DNA of 64,000 bases from assembly GCF_021227995.1 (NCBI RefSeq), contig NZ_CP089301.1, forward strand, positions 2,728,001-2,792,000, written 5' to 3'. Shown piece after piece: positions 9,201 to 17,700 of this stretch (position 1 is the first letter of the stretch; each line of letters starts with the position of its first letter). The translations under genes were made by a program, and so were the position numbers. The notes under the pieces were generated by a model. It ran no database searches. It saw only the letters and a list, made by a program, of their open reading frames with translations, and was not told the DNA's origin. The DNA comes from Novosphingobium kaempferiae. GTDB lineage: Bacteria > Pseudomonadota > Alphaproteobacteria > Sphingomonadales > Sphingomonadaceae.

Positions 9201-11586
9201 ACAGGCGCGCGGCGAAGTGTTTGTCAACGCCGCCCGAGGTGTCACGCTCTCCGCCGTCAATGCTGCCGATGGCTCGATCGGCGTGCTGGCCGGCGGACAA
9301 GTGACGGCGCGACGCCTCACCGCCAGCCGCGACATCGGCGTGCGCGGCGGGACAACCGGCGCGACGACGCCGACCGACGTTTCGATCATCGACGCCATCG
9401 CGGGCGACGATATCGACGTGCTGGCTTTCAACGGCAATCTCTCGATCACCAATGCCACTGCTTTGGGCACCTCCGGCACCGGCGGCTCCTCTATCCGGTA
9501 CGTCGCGGCAGCGGGAAGCCTGAACGCGGTCGAGACCGGTGCGGAAGATGCGCAGCTTGGCGGCTCGACGATCCGCCTCCGCGCGGAAACCGGCGGCATC
9601 TCGTCCACCGGCACCCTGATCGCGCTGGGTCGCGGCGAAATCCTGGTCAACGCCCTCACCGATGTCGCGCTCGCCACGGCCAATGCGGCAGACGGCTCGC
9701 TCGGCATCCTTGCGGGCGGGCCGATCACCGGTGCCACACTCAGCGCAAGCCGCGACATCGTCGTACAGGGCGGCACCCTCGGCGCGACGGCCCGCACCGA
9801 CGTGACGATCGGGTCCGCCTCGGCGGGCGACGACATCGACATCGTCGCGCTCAACGGCAACCTGACGGTGACGAACGCCACCGCGACCAGCTTCGGCCCG
9901 GGCGGCAGTTCGGTCGGCTTCGGCACCGCCGGAGCGCTCGACACCGTGTCCGTCATCACCGACCCCGAGAATACGCAGCTCACCGGATCGACGATCCGCC
10001 TGCGGTCCCAGACGGGCAGCGTCACCTCCACCGGCACGCTGCTGGCGCAAGGGACGGGCGACGTCCTCGTCAACGCACAGGGCGACGCATCGCTCGCCAC
10101 CACCACCGCCTCGCGCGGCTCCGTGGCGCTGCTGGCGGGAGGCAACCTGACCGCCGCGACGACCACCGCCAGCGAAGACGTGGCGGCGCGCGCGGGGAAC
10201 AACGCCAGCCTCACCAGCACGACCGCAGGCGACGATATCGAAGTCGCGGCCGGTGGCCGTGTGACCCTCGGCACAGCGACCATCGGTGGCACTCCGACCG
10301 GCCTAGATGCCCGTCACGCCACTCTCAGTTCAGTTCAGGCCGGGCTCGATGCGGGCATCGCCTTCACCGCAGGCGATCCACGCGGCCCTGCCGGACTGCC
10401 GACCGGCTCGGCTCTCGCCACCGACAAAAACGGCCGCAACATCACGATCGCGGCGGCCGACATCGATCTGCAGGGCGTGCTCGATGCAACGACGGGCACG
10501 ATAACCCTGCGCAATACCGGCGCTAATGCCACCTTGATCGGCGACGGCACGGTCACGACAGGCGCCAATTTCGGGCTCAGCAATACCGAACTCAGCCGCC
10601 TGCGCAGCAATACCCTGGTCATCGATTCCGGCAGCCGCGCGCTGGAACTCGGCACTTTCACGGTCGGTGCCGACACCGGAAAGACCGACACCCGCTTCCT
10701 CGCGACGGGCACGGTCGAGATCACCGGCGCCGTTACCATGGCCGGAACCGCCGAGCGCACCCTCCAGATCGGCGGCCTGCTGGGCGAGCTTGGGAACGAT
10801 GCGGCAGCCGTTCCGCTCGCCACCTCGCTCGTCGCCCGGATCGATCGCGCCTCGACGCCGAGCATCGTCGCCGGTGCGGCCAATGTCGAACTGCGCGCCG
10901 AGAAGATCCTGTTCGGCACCGGCGCGATGGTCGACGAATATATCGGCAAGAACGACGATGAAATCGCCCGGATCGTTTCGGATCCGACCTCGAAACTCTA
11001 CTACGACGCCGCTGCGCAGCCTCTCGATGTGTTCCTCACGGCCAAGACCGTGACGGTGGGCTACAAGAACTTCGCGCTGTTCCAGAACACCGACATCAAC
11101 CGCAGCGCCGGGGTTCTCATCAATTCGCCCGCTGCCGGCCTCCCCCAGCAGACCGCACTCGCGCTGCGCCTCGTCAGCACCGGCGAGGGTGGCAACAACA
11201 GCTTCGCGATGTTCGGCGTGGTCAACAACTTCTTCGGAACCTCTGCCGCGCTGCTGACCAACGATGCGATCCAGATCGTCAACCCGAGCGGCGATCTCAA
11301 CGACTTCCGCATCACCCGCGCCAGTTCGCGGATCAACGGATGTGTCATCGGCGCTCCCGACCGCGGCTGCCTCGCGACCGACATCCCGCAGCCCAACTTC
11401 AACCTCTACGACGAGCGCAAGATCGCGCTGTTCGATGTCGATGATGACCAGACCATCGCGGTCAGCCCGCTGATCGGACGCGGCAACGACGGCCTGATCG
11501 TCAACGTCGCCGATGCCCCGGTCGGCATCGACACCATCGAATGCCGCCCAGAGGATCCCAACTGCCCTGCCAAGGAAGGCAACTGA
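3208..11586 (+). CDS. Giant filamentous haemagglutinin-like exoprotein (TpsA) with ~140-aa repeats
   Basis: The predicted product is a 2,792-residue secreted beta-helix protein exported by the upstream TpsB. It has an extended signal peptide (about 43 residues, ending AQASAQS) and then a TPS secretion domain with signatures such as AVNRVITSG and VWLINQEGIS, a variant of the usual NPNGI motif. A long Gly/Ala/Thr-rich region of short beta-strand repeats follows. From 7279 to about 10250 an AGDD(I/V)(D/E)-marked unit recurs eight times at 134-146-residue intervals. The only cysteines I see are two C-terminal pairs (C2712/C2721 and C2779/C2786). The ATG at 3208 has the ribosome site GAAGGGGAGAGG; the frame is open further upstream but would overlap tpsB. 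Surface adhesin or matrix roles are typical of the family; the actual role here is unknown. Confidence 0.9.
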   Translation: MTAIVRRTHSSSFKTLHASLRLALLGSSALVGSATLAGQASAQSLPVPTNAAEPGVTFSGPGGGAPNNRMDVDLGGASRIIDFNSYNIGTGNTAHYSTSVAATDLVAVNRVITSGGGPSMINGTLQADAGISVWLINQEGISYNGNTTLNGGSLVLSTLDFADAGAVPGDVPLRFAGSSTSGITIGGNLNVAGSIVAIGQQITTNSALTAGNGSVVLVAASDVTFTNGLGNPLSFTVNAGTTLASASASPVNVNGNLTGNSVVVAGGMQNSLTAALLNISPTATLTATAVNGTVTLATTSTGAGIDITNGAGVTPGIALGGNLVTTGAGGDVVVASGGDLTGNGTITALNDASVSAVGDIVATTGSYTATGGALTVAAGGDATLGALAAGTDIAVSTDGSATLGGTVSAGGMLNLISLVDATINGNVTTDGDVSLVVRRDTTIGGDIDAGGAYSLETGRDLGQSGDVSAAGDVLVDVGGDANVSGLHASNGGLTSIGVTGDATLGALTAATDVSVTTGGFATVNGAVNAGNDFLVLSGTDTTLAGTVTARDVSLSSGRDTFVTGSVNAARDFLVTDTRNYTQSGTVVAGRNVDLTIDAVALATGSVSATTGFVDITADSATFAAITAGTDITADITNGADFTGALSAGGDVELTAGTDLFVRSGVSAGRAYRTTANAVTLGTTGAAATQTAGDGVLIHALGGNIVGLGSLVLSSDASAVGIPALTNLELRADAGEVRFGIDTGLVAGMAGSRTDVIVTSAPNIALGDVTANRLFTAGDTGLLTSGSIVTDDLAIDSAITLTSTTAGVTTGTLTTGGAIAISAAGDITINAGAAPTNPSAQAGTTINLLSTGGSVRADGVLATTAGDIIVNALLDVSLDGASANGLPSASAVVVRAGRDILRARALTSASDDIFIRADGNAALGTVTAADDIDITVGGALSWTALQLTGGADTARFANLSGAAGTTGGVDFLAPGTDAQLASGHVVRIRAGSVGTAAGAPVGLIAQNVTSGDFSATAQTGDIRIGQVTSSGDVSVIADQGSITGLPALAPITGGSIGGTGSGAVDTVLLDITGSGAIGAISAGTVRTVTDATTLRIGSITANTVDLGAVQTLHVGTVVASGAVDLATTGGTALSPNVEFIGFGTQLAPGFGNASLTSTRIDGTVDVSALRGIAQLGTLRAGTGTGIGGVDQIVVSARALTITQADALDGSLVVTASDGLLSLTTGSAAQHLTLVKRNDDGTSIGSDTLTDILAVGNSFSSGGSVTAGFGVDIRSETSLVVNSVTALGNSPTDRNILVTAAKDMLLTTATATRGSIGLYGGSWIRGDIGFGVNIIPGMLRAAEDVTVRAAGDVQYWNMTAGDDVDVLSTGGNLLTKYITGTGTGLGGTSVQFTGLPGQSGTLAVVSGEDAALADATIRLRAATGNITFSSWGLIEALGRGDVLLNAAGNVSLTDVTAANGSIGVRARNATFWNLVASEDVAVRTDLSTSIETIVAGDDVDIFANSISLTKLLLSTTSTGLGNGGTSVLMPTVAGSDGSFLVQAGEDAQLADSTIRLRSLTTVNTVGEVRTLGTGNVLVNAGTDVNLGTITAADGSIGILAGGEVFATQLTASRDIGIRGGTTGATSLTNVNVLAATAGDDIDILALNGNILLVNGTASGTPGTGGSSISYIGDPGTADAVETGPEDGQLVGSTIRLRSAVAAVSSTSLSALGMGDVLVNASTDATLGTVNAVGGSIGILAGAQITANRLTASRDIGIRGGSTGATTRTNVTIGSATAGDDIDITALNGDIRLTDATSTGLGAGGTSVILGGPGGLDTVAIGAEDAQLTGATIRLRAAAGSISSLATEAGETATLRTEGTGDILVNASGDVALDTLDAAGGSIGVLAGGRMTAIRLTATRDIGVLGGTSGAAPSTDVAIGTAIAGDDIDIVALNGTLDMTDGTATGVVGAGGTSVTFASVPAGAYGAVGIVATEDAQLGALSTIRLRAEAGDVISAGSLQTQARGEVFVNAARGVTLSAVNAADGSIGVLAGGQVTARRLTASRDIGVRGGTTGATTPTDVSIIDAIAGDDIDVLAFNGNLSITNATALGTSGTGGSSIRYVAAAGSLNAVETGAEDAQLGGSTIRLRAETGGISSTGTLIALGRGEILVNALTDVALATANAADGSLGILAGGPITGATLSASRDIVVQGGTLGATARTDVTIGSASAGDDIDIVALNGNLTVTNATATSFGPGGSSVGFGTAGALDTVSVITDPENTQLTGSTIRLRSQTGSVTSTGTLLAQGTGDVLVNAQGDASLATTTASRGSVALLAGGNLTAATTTASEDVAARAGNNASLTSTTAGDDIEVAAGGRVTLGTATIGGTPTGLDARHATLSSVQAGLDAGIAFTAGDPRGPAGLPTGSALATDKNGRNITIAAADIDLQGVLDATTGTITLRNTGANATLIGDGTVTTGANFGLSNTELSRLRSNTLVIDSGSRALELGTFTVGADTGKTDTRFLATGTVEITGAVTMAGTAERTLQIGGLLGELGNDAAAVPLATSLVARIDRASTPSIVAGAANVELRAEKILFGTGAMVDEYIGKNDDEIARIVSDPTSKLYYDAAAQPLDVFLTAKTVTVGYKNFALFQNTDINRSAGVLINSPAAGLPQQTALALRLVSTGEGGNNSFAMFGVVNNFFGTSAALLTNDAIQIVNPSGDLNDFRITRASSRINGCVIGAPDRGCLATDIPQPNFNLYDERKIALFDVDDDQTIAVSPLIGRGNDGLIVNVADAPVGIDTIECRPEDPNCPAKEGN
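7279..10245 (+). repeat. Eight marker copies of a ~140-residue coding repeat in TpsA
   Basis: The repeat marker GCAGGCGACGA or close variants (encoding AGDD) begins at 7279, 7684, 8110, 8530, 8968, 9400, 9823 and 10225. The intervals are 405, 426, 420, 438, 432, 423 and 402 bp, all multiples of three. Each full unit runs roughly as AGDDIDI, a short strand block, GGSSV, an acidic AQL segment, STIRLR, GDVLVNA, GSIGVLAGG, and LTASRDIGVRGGTTGA. The middle copies are most alike and the outer ones have diverged, as expected of tandem duplication followed by drift. Confidence 0.85.
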
Positions 11587-11588
11587 GC

Positions 11589-14500
11589 ATGTCGAACCCC
11601 ATCGCGCCCGCCGCCTTCCTCCGCAATCACTCGCGCCATCGTCGGGCCGGGATCGGCGCATCGCTGCTGGCGTCGGCGGCGCTCGTGCTCGCGGCTCAGC
11701 CTGCCCATGCCGCACCCGCGCCCGAACGCTTCGGCCTTGGCACTAACGGCAATGGGGACACTTGCGCAGCCTCCCGCCAGTGGACCACCGGGGCGGGACC
11801 GATCCGCTATGCGACGGACCAGTCCTTCGTCATCACCTGCCGTGACATCGCCGCCGCCGACGCACAGGGCTACGTCGGCGCCGCCGGAAAGCCCTCGCCG
11901 CTGACCAACTGCGGCGATGCGCTCAATGCGCAGATCGGCGGCATCGGCCCGGTGGAGGTCCGCCGCTGCATCGACGCGACGCTGGGCAAGGCGGCCATCG
12001 ACATCCGCTTCACCCGCAGCGGCGTCGCCTGGCAGGGTGCCTCGCTCGAATCCGCAGTTGGCACGCTGGAAACAGCGCTCAAGGTGGTCGCCACCGGCGC
12101 ACCGGCGCCCACCGGCAACGCCATCGCCAAGCCCTCGTTCGATCTTGCTACAATTCCGGCAGGGCAGGCGTTCACCGGCGTCGGCGAGACGCGGGCCTTC
12201 ACAGCAGAGGCCGCGCTGGCCGACGGCGTGGCGGCATTGCAGACCGGCCGCCTGCTCGACGCCTCGCGCACCCTGAACGACGCACTGCGCGCTTTCGCCA
12301 ATTCCGACATTTCGACCCGCATCGACCTGCGCCTCGCCGCCGGTCTTGCGGAGTCCAACCTCAGCCAGTTCGAACTAGCGCAGAACGACTTCGGCATAGC
12401 CGAAAGCCTGCTGCGCGACGGGCAGAACCTGCCCCGCCGCGACGAACAGGCAATCCAGCTCACCACTTATCGCGGCATCGACCTCATCAACCAGCACCGC
12501 TGGGCGGACGCCATCTCCGCGCTCACACGCACGCAGCCGGTGGTCGGCAGCCTGCAGGATCCCGTAACCCTCGGCCGTCTCAACGAGGAGACCGCCGGTA
12601 ACGGCCAGAACCTGCAATCCGAACTGACCGACCAGGGCCAGCTCACCCGCGCTCTTCTCGAGGCGCAGCGCTATCAGGCCCTGAGCGTGGCCTACTTGGG
12701 CGCCAATCGCATCGACGAGGCCGACACCGCGCTGCAGAATGCCGCCAAGGCCGCCCGCGTCGTCGTCGCCCGCTACGCGCCCGACAACATCGTCTGGCTG
12801 CGCACCACCATCGAACGCCAGCAGGCGCGCATCTACGTGCGCCGCGGGACGCCGGGCAGCATCGACAAGGCACTCACGCATCTCGACTGCGCCGTGAACG
12901 CGCTGAGCGGCAGCATCGCGGGGGGTGGATGCGTGTTTCCCGGCGCGAAGCCGGTCAGCGACACCTTCCAGAACGCCCCCCTGCTGGCCGACACCCGCCT
13001 CGAACGCGCCAGCATCGCCTCGCGCGATCCCAACATCGCGCAGGACAAGGTGCTCGCCAACTATCGCACGGCGGTCCAGACCCTGCCCGAACTGACCGGC
13101 ACCGGCTACGTCTCGCTCGCCGCGCTGGAGCGCTACTTCCTCCTGCTCACGAAGACCGAGCCGAACGCATCGCGCGACGAGGAATATTTCCACGCGATGC
13201 AGATGATCGGCGAACCGGCCATCGCCCGCGAATATGCGCAGTTGCAGAAGGTGGTGTCCGCCGACGAGGGCGTCGCCGACCTGCTGCGCCGACGCGGCCT
13301 GCTCGACCGGCAGATGGTCCGCCTGCGCACCGAAATCTCGAACCTCGGCACGACCTCCGGCCCCGATTTCGAGCGACTGGAGCAGGAACGGCAGGCTGCC
13401 GATGCCGAGCGCGACACCATCAACAGCCAGCTCCTGTCCACCAACCGCATCGGCGCCTTGCAGGACGAGCCCGCCAGCGTCGCAGAAATCCGCGACGCGC
13501 TGGCGCCGGGTGAAGCCTATCTCAAGCTGGCGCAACTCTATTCGACGATGGCGGGCATTGTCATCACCAGGGACAAGACCTGGATCTACATGGTCGATGG
13601 CGGGCTTACCAAAACCGAAACCCTCGCCGACGCCGTGCTGACAAGCGCCCGGCTGGACGAGGAAACGCGCTCGACCCGGCTGTTCAAGGTCGCCGAGGCT
13701 TCGCAGCTCTTCCAGGCCATCACCGGCCCGGCCGCCGAGGCTGTCGCGACTGCCACGCGCGTGGTCTACAACCCGGCGGGCAAGCTGCGCCAACTTCCCG
13801 TCGCGGTGCTGGTCAGCGATCCCGCCTCTGCCGAAGCCTATTCCAAGCAGCGTGCCAAGGGCGACTATTCCAAGCTCAAGTTCCTGGCCCGGACCACCGA
13901 CACGGCCGTGGCGCTTTCTCCCCGCGCATTCCTGCGCGTGCGCAAGGACGTCAGCCCCTCGCAGGCCCCCGGCAAATTCCTCGGCCTCGGCGAGAACGCC
14001 CCGGCGGAGCGGGTGCCCGCCGCGATTGCCGAAGACAAGATGCCGTTCGACTGCTCGGTGACTTACGGCACCTGGGCAGGCGTCATGGGCATGAACAAGC
14101 CCATCAGTTCGCGCGAACTCGGGCTCGCCGCCAATGCATTGGGCGCGCCGGATTCGCCGGAAATCACGCTGGGCGCGTTCACTGACGTCAATCTGCTGAG
14201 CGGCCCGGCCTCCAGCGAACTCGGGCGCTATCAGGTGCTCCATTTCGCCACGCACGGGCTGCCGGAGACGCAGGTCGATTTGCCCCAGTGCAAGGTCCAC
14301 CTGCCGCCCGCGCTGGTGACCACCCTCGCCGCCCCCGCCGCTGACGGGCAGGTGGTTTCCGACGGCCTGCTCTCGTTCGATGAAGTGGCGCGGCTGGAAC
14401 TGGACGCCAACCTCGTCGTGCTCTCCGCCTGCGACACCGGCGCGGGCACCAGCACGCAGACGGCGCTGAAGGCGGGCCTCGAGAACGCGTCGCCCGCGCT

Positions 14501-14774
14501 CGACGGCCTCGTCCGCTCGTTCATCGCCGCCCGCGCCCGCGCGGTCATGGCGACGTTCTGGGCGGTGCCGGACTCGCAGCAGACGCAGGATCTGATGCAG
14601 ACTTTCTACGCCACCGGCCGGACGGCGACGATGGGTGACGCGCTGCGCGTCGCGCAGAACCAGCTCATCGACACGCGGCGCTATTCGCACCCGTACTATT
14701 GGGGCGCGTACTTCCTTGTCGGTGATGGCGCGAAGACGATGCTGACGCCGCAAAACCAAATGGCGATGAAGTGA
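11589..14774 (+). CDS. Secreted TPR-CHAT domain protein (caspase-like protease)
   Basis: The 1,061-residue product starts with a Sec-type signal peptide (cleavage likely after AQPAHA, residue 41), so it should act in the periplasm or outside the cell. The N-terminal domain carries four cysteines. A helical TPR-like region spans about residues 220-480, and a charged coiled-coil-like stretch lies near 580-640. The C-terminal CHAT domain has the His of HFATHG (H889) and the Cys of SACDTG (C948) at the positions of the caspase-family catalytic dyad. Its start lies two bases after the tpsA stop, so the two are translated from one message. The CHAT fold and dyad are seen directly; proteolysis of TpsA, or of anything else, is inference. 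Confidence 0.88.
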   Translation: MSNPIAPAAFLRNHSRHRRAGIGASLLASAALVLAAQPAHAAPAPERFGLGTNGNGDTCAASRQWTTGAGPIRYATDQSFVITCRDIAAADAQGYVGAAGKPSPLTNCGDALNAQIGGIGPVEVRRCIDATLGKAAIDIRFTRSGVAWQGASLESAVGTLETALKVVATGAPAPTGNAIAKPSFDLATIPAGQAFTGVGETRAFTAEAALADGVAALQTGRLLDASRTLNDALRAFANSDISTRIDLRLAAGLAESNLSQFELAQNDFGIAESLLRDGQNLPRRDEQAIQLTTYRGIDLINQHRWADAISALTRTQPVVGSLQDPVTLGRLNEETAGNGQNLQSELTDQGQLTRALLEAQRYQALSVAYLGANRIDEADTALQNAAKAARVVVARYAPDNIVWLRTTIERQQARIYVRRGTPGSIDKALTHLDCAVNALSGSIAGGGCVFPGAKPVSDTFQNAPLLADTRLERASIASRDPNIAQDKVLANYRTAVQTLPELTGTGYVSLAALERYFLLLTKTEPNASRDEEYFHAMQMIGEPAIAREYAQLQKVVSADEGVADLLRRRGLLDRQMVRLRTEISNLGTTSGPDFERLEQERQAADAERDTINSQLLSTNRIGALQDEPASVAEIRDALAPGEAYLKLAQLYSTMAGIVITRDKTWIYMVDGGLTKTETLADAVLTSARLDEETRSTRLFKVAEASQLFQAITGPAAEAVATATRVVYNPAGKLRQLPVAVLVSDPASAEAYSKQRAKGDYSKLKFLARTTDTAVALSPRAFLRVRKDVSPSQAPGKFLGLGENAPAERVPAAIAEDKMPFDCSVTYGTWAGVMGMNKPISSRELGLAANALGAPDSPEITLGAFTDVNLLSGPASSELGRYQVLHFATHGLPETQVDLPQCKVHLPPALVTTLAAPAADGQVVSDGLLSFDEVARLELDANLVVLSACDTGAGTSTQTALKAGLENASPALDGLVRSFIAARARAVMATFWAVPDSQQTQDLMQTFYATGRTATMGDALRVAQNQLIDTRRYSHPYYWGAYFLVGDGAKTMLTPQNQMAMK

Positions 14775-14775
14775 C

Positions 14776-14791
14776 GCAGCGAAGTCGCTGC
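14776..14791. terminator. Small hairpin between convergent genes
   Basis: GCAGCG and CGCTGC form a 6-bp stem with a 4-nt loop in the 23-bp gap between the CHAT gene and tssM, which converge here. No T-run follows on either strand, so it is at best a weak terminator. Confidence 0.25.
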
Positions 14792-14797
14792 TGACCG

Positions 14798-17700
14798 CTA
14801 ACCCGCGGCGGCGGCAGAACCGATAGTCGGGCAGCCGACCTTGACGAACGGATCGACCACGAAGGGATTGCCGCCCGCGAAGGTGCGTATGCGGAAATCG
14901 AAGCGCGCGCCGCCTTGGGTCAGGCTACCCTCGCCGATCGCCGGTGACGCGCCGCCCTTGATCGCAGCGACCTTCATCATACGAAAAACGGCCCAAGGGC
15001 CGTTCCAGGTCCGCTGTGCGGGCGCGCCGCCCGCCAATGTGAACGATAGCGATGAGCCCCCCGACCCCGGCCAGTCGAAGGTCGAAGGGATAGCCGCCTT
15101 GCCGTCGTAGCGCAGCGTCTGCCCGTCCACCTGCAAGGTCACCGCGTCCGCACCGGACAAGGCGACCGGCTCGATCTGGTAGGACAGGCGCGGGCTGTTC
15201 GGGTCCGCCCCGAAGAACGTTCGGGTGATGGTGTCCGCCGCCTGCATCGCGCGCACGGTGCCTTCGGTGAGGCCGATCTCCCCGGCGTTCTCCTTGGGCA
15301 TCCAGACCGGCGGCGTCCGGTCGAGATAGCCGCCAAGTTCGGTGTTGACGAAGTTCGCAAACAGCCCCTGCGGCGAGAAGAACCGCGCGAAGTCCGCGAC
15401 GGCGAGGTCGTTGCCGGAGCCCGGCATGACGGGATAGGCCTTGACCAGCCCGTTGGCGCAGGACTCGCCGAAACTGCCGCTCATCGCGGCGCCCATCTGC
15501 GCCACCCGGGCGCCGCCGAGCGCCACGTTCGCATCGCTGGCGACGGTCTTGGCCCAGATCCCGGCGGGGGCGGGCATCGAATTGGCAGTCTGGTCAAGCT
15601 GGAGAATGGCGGCCTTGGCTTCCATGCTCTGCTGCGACCCGGTTTCGCCACCACCACCCGGCAGCACGGCGATCACGTTGAGCTTGTCGGCCAGTTGCGT
15701 GAGCGTCTGGAGCCAGGCATCGAGCGGCGCGCCCTCCCCTTTGCCGACGAAGATGCGCAAGGGCAGGAAGGCATCCACGACCGCCTGCCTTCCGCCATCG
15801 CCCCCGCCGGTCGGCAGCACTCCTGCGTTGCCCGCCATCGTCATCGCCTGCGCAAGCTTCCCGCTCGGCTTGGGCGCGCCCGCCGCAGGCGTCATGTCGG
15901 TCGCCTTGGCGATCGCGGTGAGCAACGGCTTGATCGGAGAGAGCGGTCCACCCGCGTCCCGCATGCGCTGGACGTTCTCGCCGAGCGATGCGACCTGCCT
16001 GACCTTGATCGATCCGGTGTACGACTGCCAGCGATCGAGGAATTCGGCGAAATAAAGCCGCTCAAGGTCCGATTTGAGCCCGGCCAGTTCGCCCGGCGAA
16101 AGCTGCGCCTTGCCGGTATCGCCGACGACCCATTTCTCCTCCTCCAGCAATGTCGCGCCCTTGCCGACGATCGGGAGGAAGATCTTGTCGTAACCGTTGC
16201 GGGTGAACAGCGCCGGCACACCTGCCCCGGGCGCGAAGGCGCCGCTGGTGTCGAAGAATATCTCGGGCTGAGGCCCGGCATTCTCCCGCGTGGTCCACGT
16301 CTCCTCCCCGGTTTCGAGCGCCTTGCTCTTCAGGCGACCGTAGACACGCACCGCCGCAGGCTGCGCGCGCAGGACCGAGCGAGCACCCTCGACCCGCCCC
16401 GCATCGATGGTCTGCGGCGCGAAGTTGCCGTCGAACAACGCCTTGGCATGGCGCGCGAGTTCGCCCGCCTGGCTTTCGGCATTGCCGCCGCCGCGCTCGA
16501 TCCACGCGGGCTGTACCCATGCGACGACATGCTCCCCCATCGCCGGTCCCTGCCCGCCGAGGATCAGGTAGGACTTGAGATCATCGTAAAGCGCGCTGGG
16601 GTTCTCGCCGTCGGATGCCATGCGCTGTTCCGCCAGCCCGACGAGGATCGGCGCGAGACGTCGCTTGAGATCGCGCCCGTATATGCCGCCGAGCTCCGCC
16701 GACAAACGACCGCCTTGCCCAAGCCCCAGCCCGAAATCGCTGGCCTCCGCCATCTCGGTCGTGGCCTCGCCGAGGATGCCGAGCGCCGCGATGTCCTCGT
16801 CCACGCCACCACCGCCGTTCGCGCGCACGTTGGCATAGGCCTCGGCGGTGGCAAAGACGCGGTCGATCAGCGAAAGGTTGCGGAAATAGCCCCAGGTCCA
16901 GATGCCGCAGCAGATCGTGAGCGCGGCAAGGCTGGCGGCGATGGCCAAGGTGTAGCGCTGGCCAGCCCGCTTCTCGGCCAGCGGATTGCGCCCGGCCATG
17001 CCCTGCTCCGGAATCAGCAGATCGGAGAAGAAGCGCTTGAGGAAATAGCTGCGCCCCGTCCCCACCGCCTGCGCCGAATGGGTGGCGGGTGCGCCGACGC
17101 TGAGCAGGATGCGGTCGACCGGGTTTCCGGTCTGGATCGAGGACGCGAGATAGACGCCGCGCACCCGCGCCGGATTGTCGAACCGGCTCTTCTGGCCGAG
17201 CGCTTCCAGCAGCTTGCCGATGGGCGCCTGCAGCGAAGCAAGCTGCGCCGGAAAGGCCGCGATCTGCGCGCGCAGGTGCATCTGCGGCTCGTTCTGCATC
17301 CGCTCGACCACGCGGGACGACACCGAGGTTACAAGCGCTTCGAACCCGTCGAGAACCGACTGGTTATCCGGCTGATCGCCCTTCGCCGTGGCGCCGAAGA
17401 CCTGATCGGATTCGCTGTCGGTGCTGGAGCGGAAGTATTCCCGGAAGCCCGCCAGCAAGTCCGCCTTGGTGACGAGGACGTAGACCGGCAGATCCTGGCC
17501 CAGTTCCCTGGCGATCTCGGCAAGGCGGGCGCGGATATGACGCGCGTGCTCGGCCATTTTCGCCGGATCGACGAAATCGGGCGCCGGGATTGCGACGATC
17601 ACGCCGTTCAGCGGCTGGAGCGGGCGATACTGCTGCAGGAGTTCAAGAAAAGACTTCCACCCAGCCGCATCGGCGCTGGCATCGTCGTCCTGCGTGACAT

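Noticed and set aside
3238..10050. A very long open frame (over 2,000 codons) on the strand opposite tpsA
   Set aside because: It mirrors the codon phase of the repetitive, GC-rich tpsA gene; its product is a low-complexity Arg/Gly/Asp/Ala mix with no family motif, and it has no ribosome site.
7279..10245. Regular repeats in tpsA considered as a CRISPR array
   Set aside because: The repeats are ~420 bp apart, in coding phase and imperfect; they have no short repeat-spacer structure.
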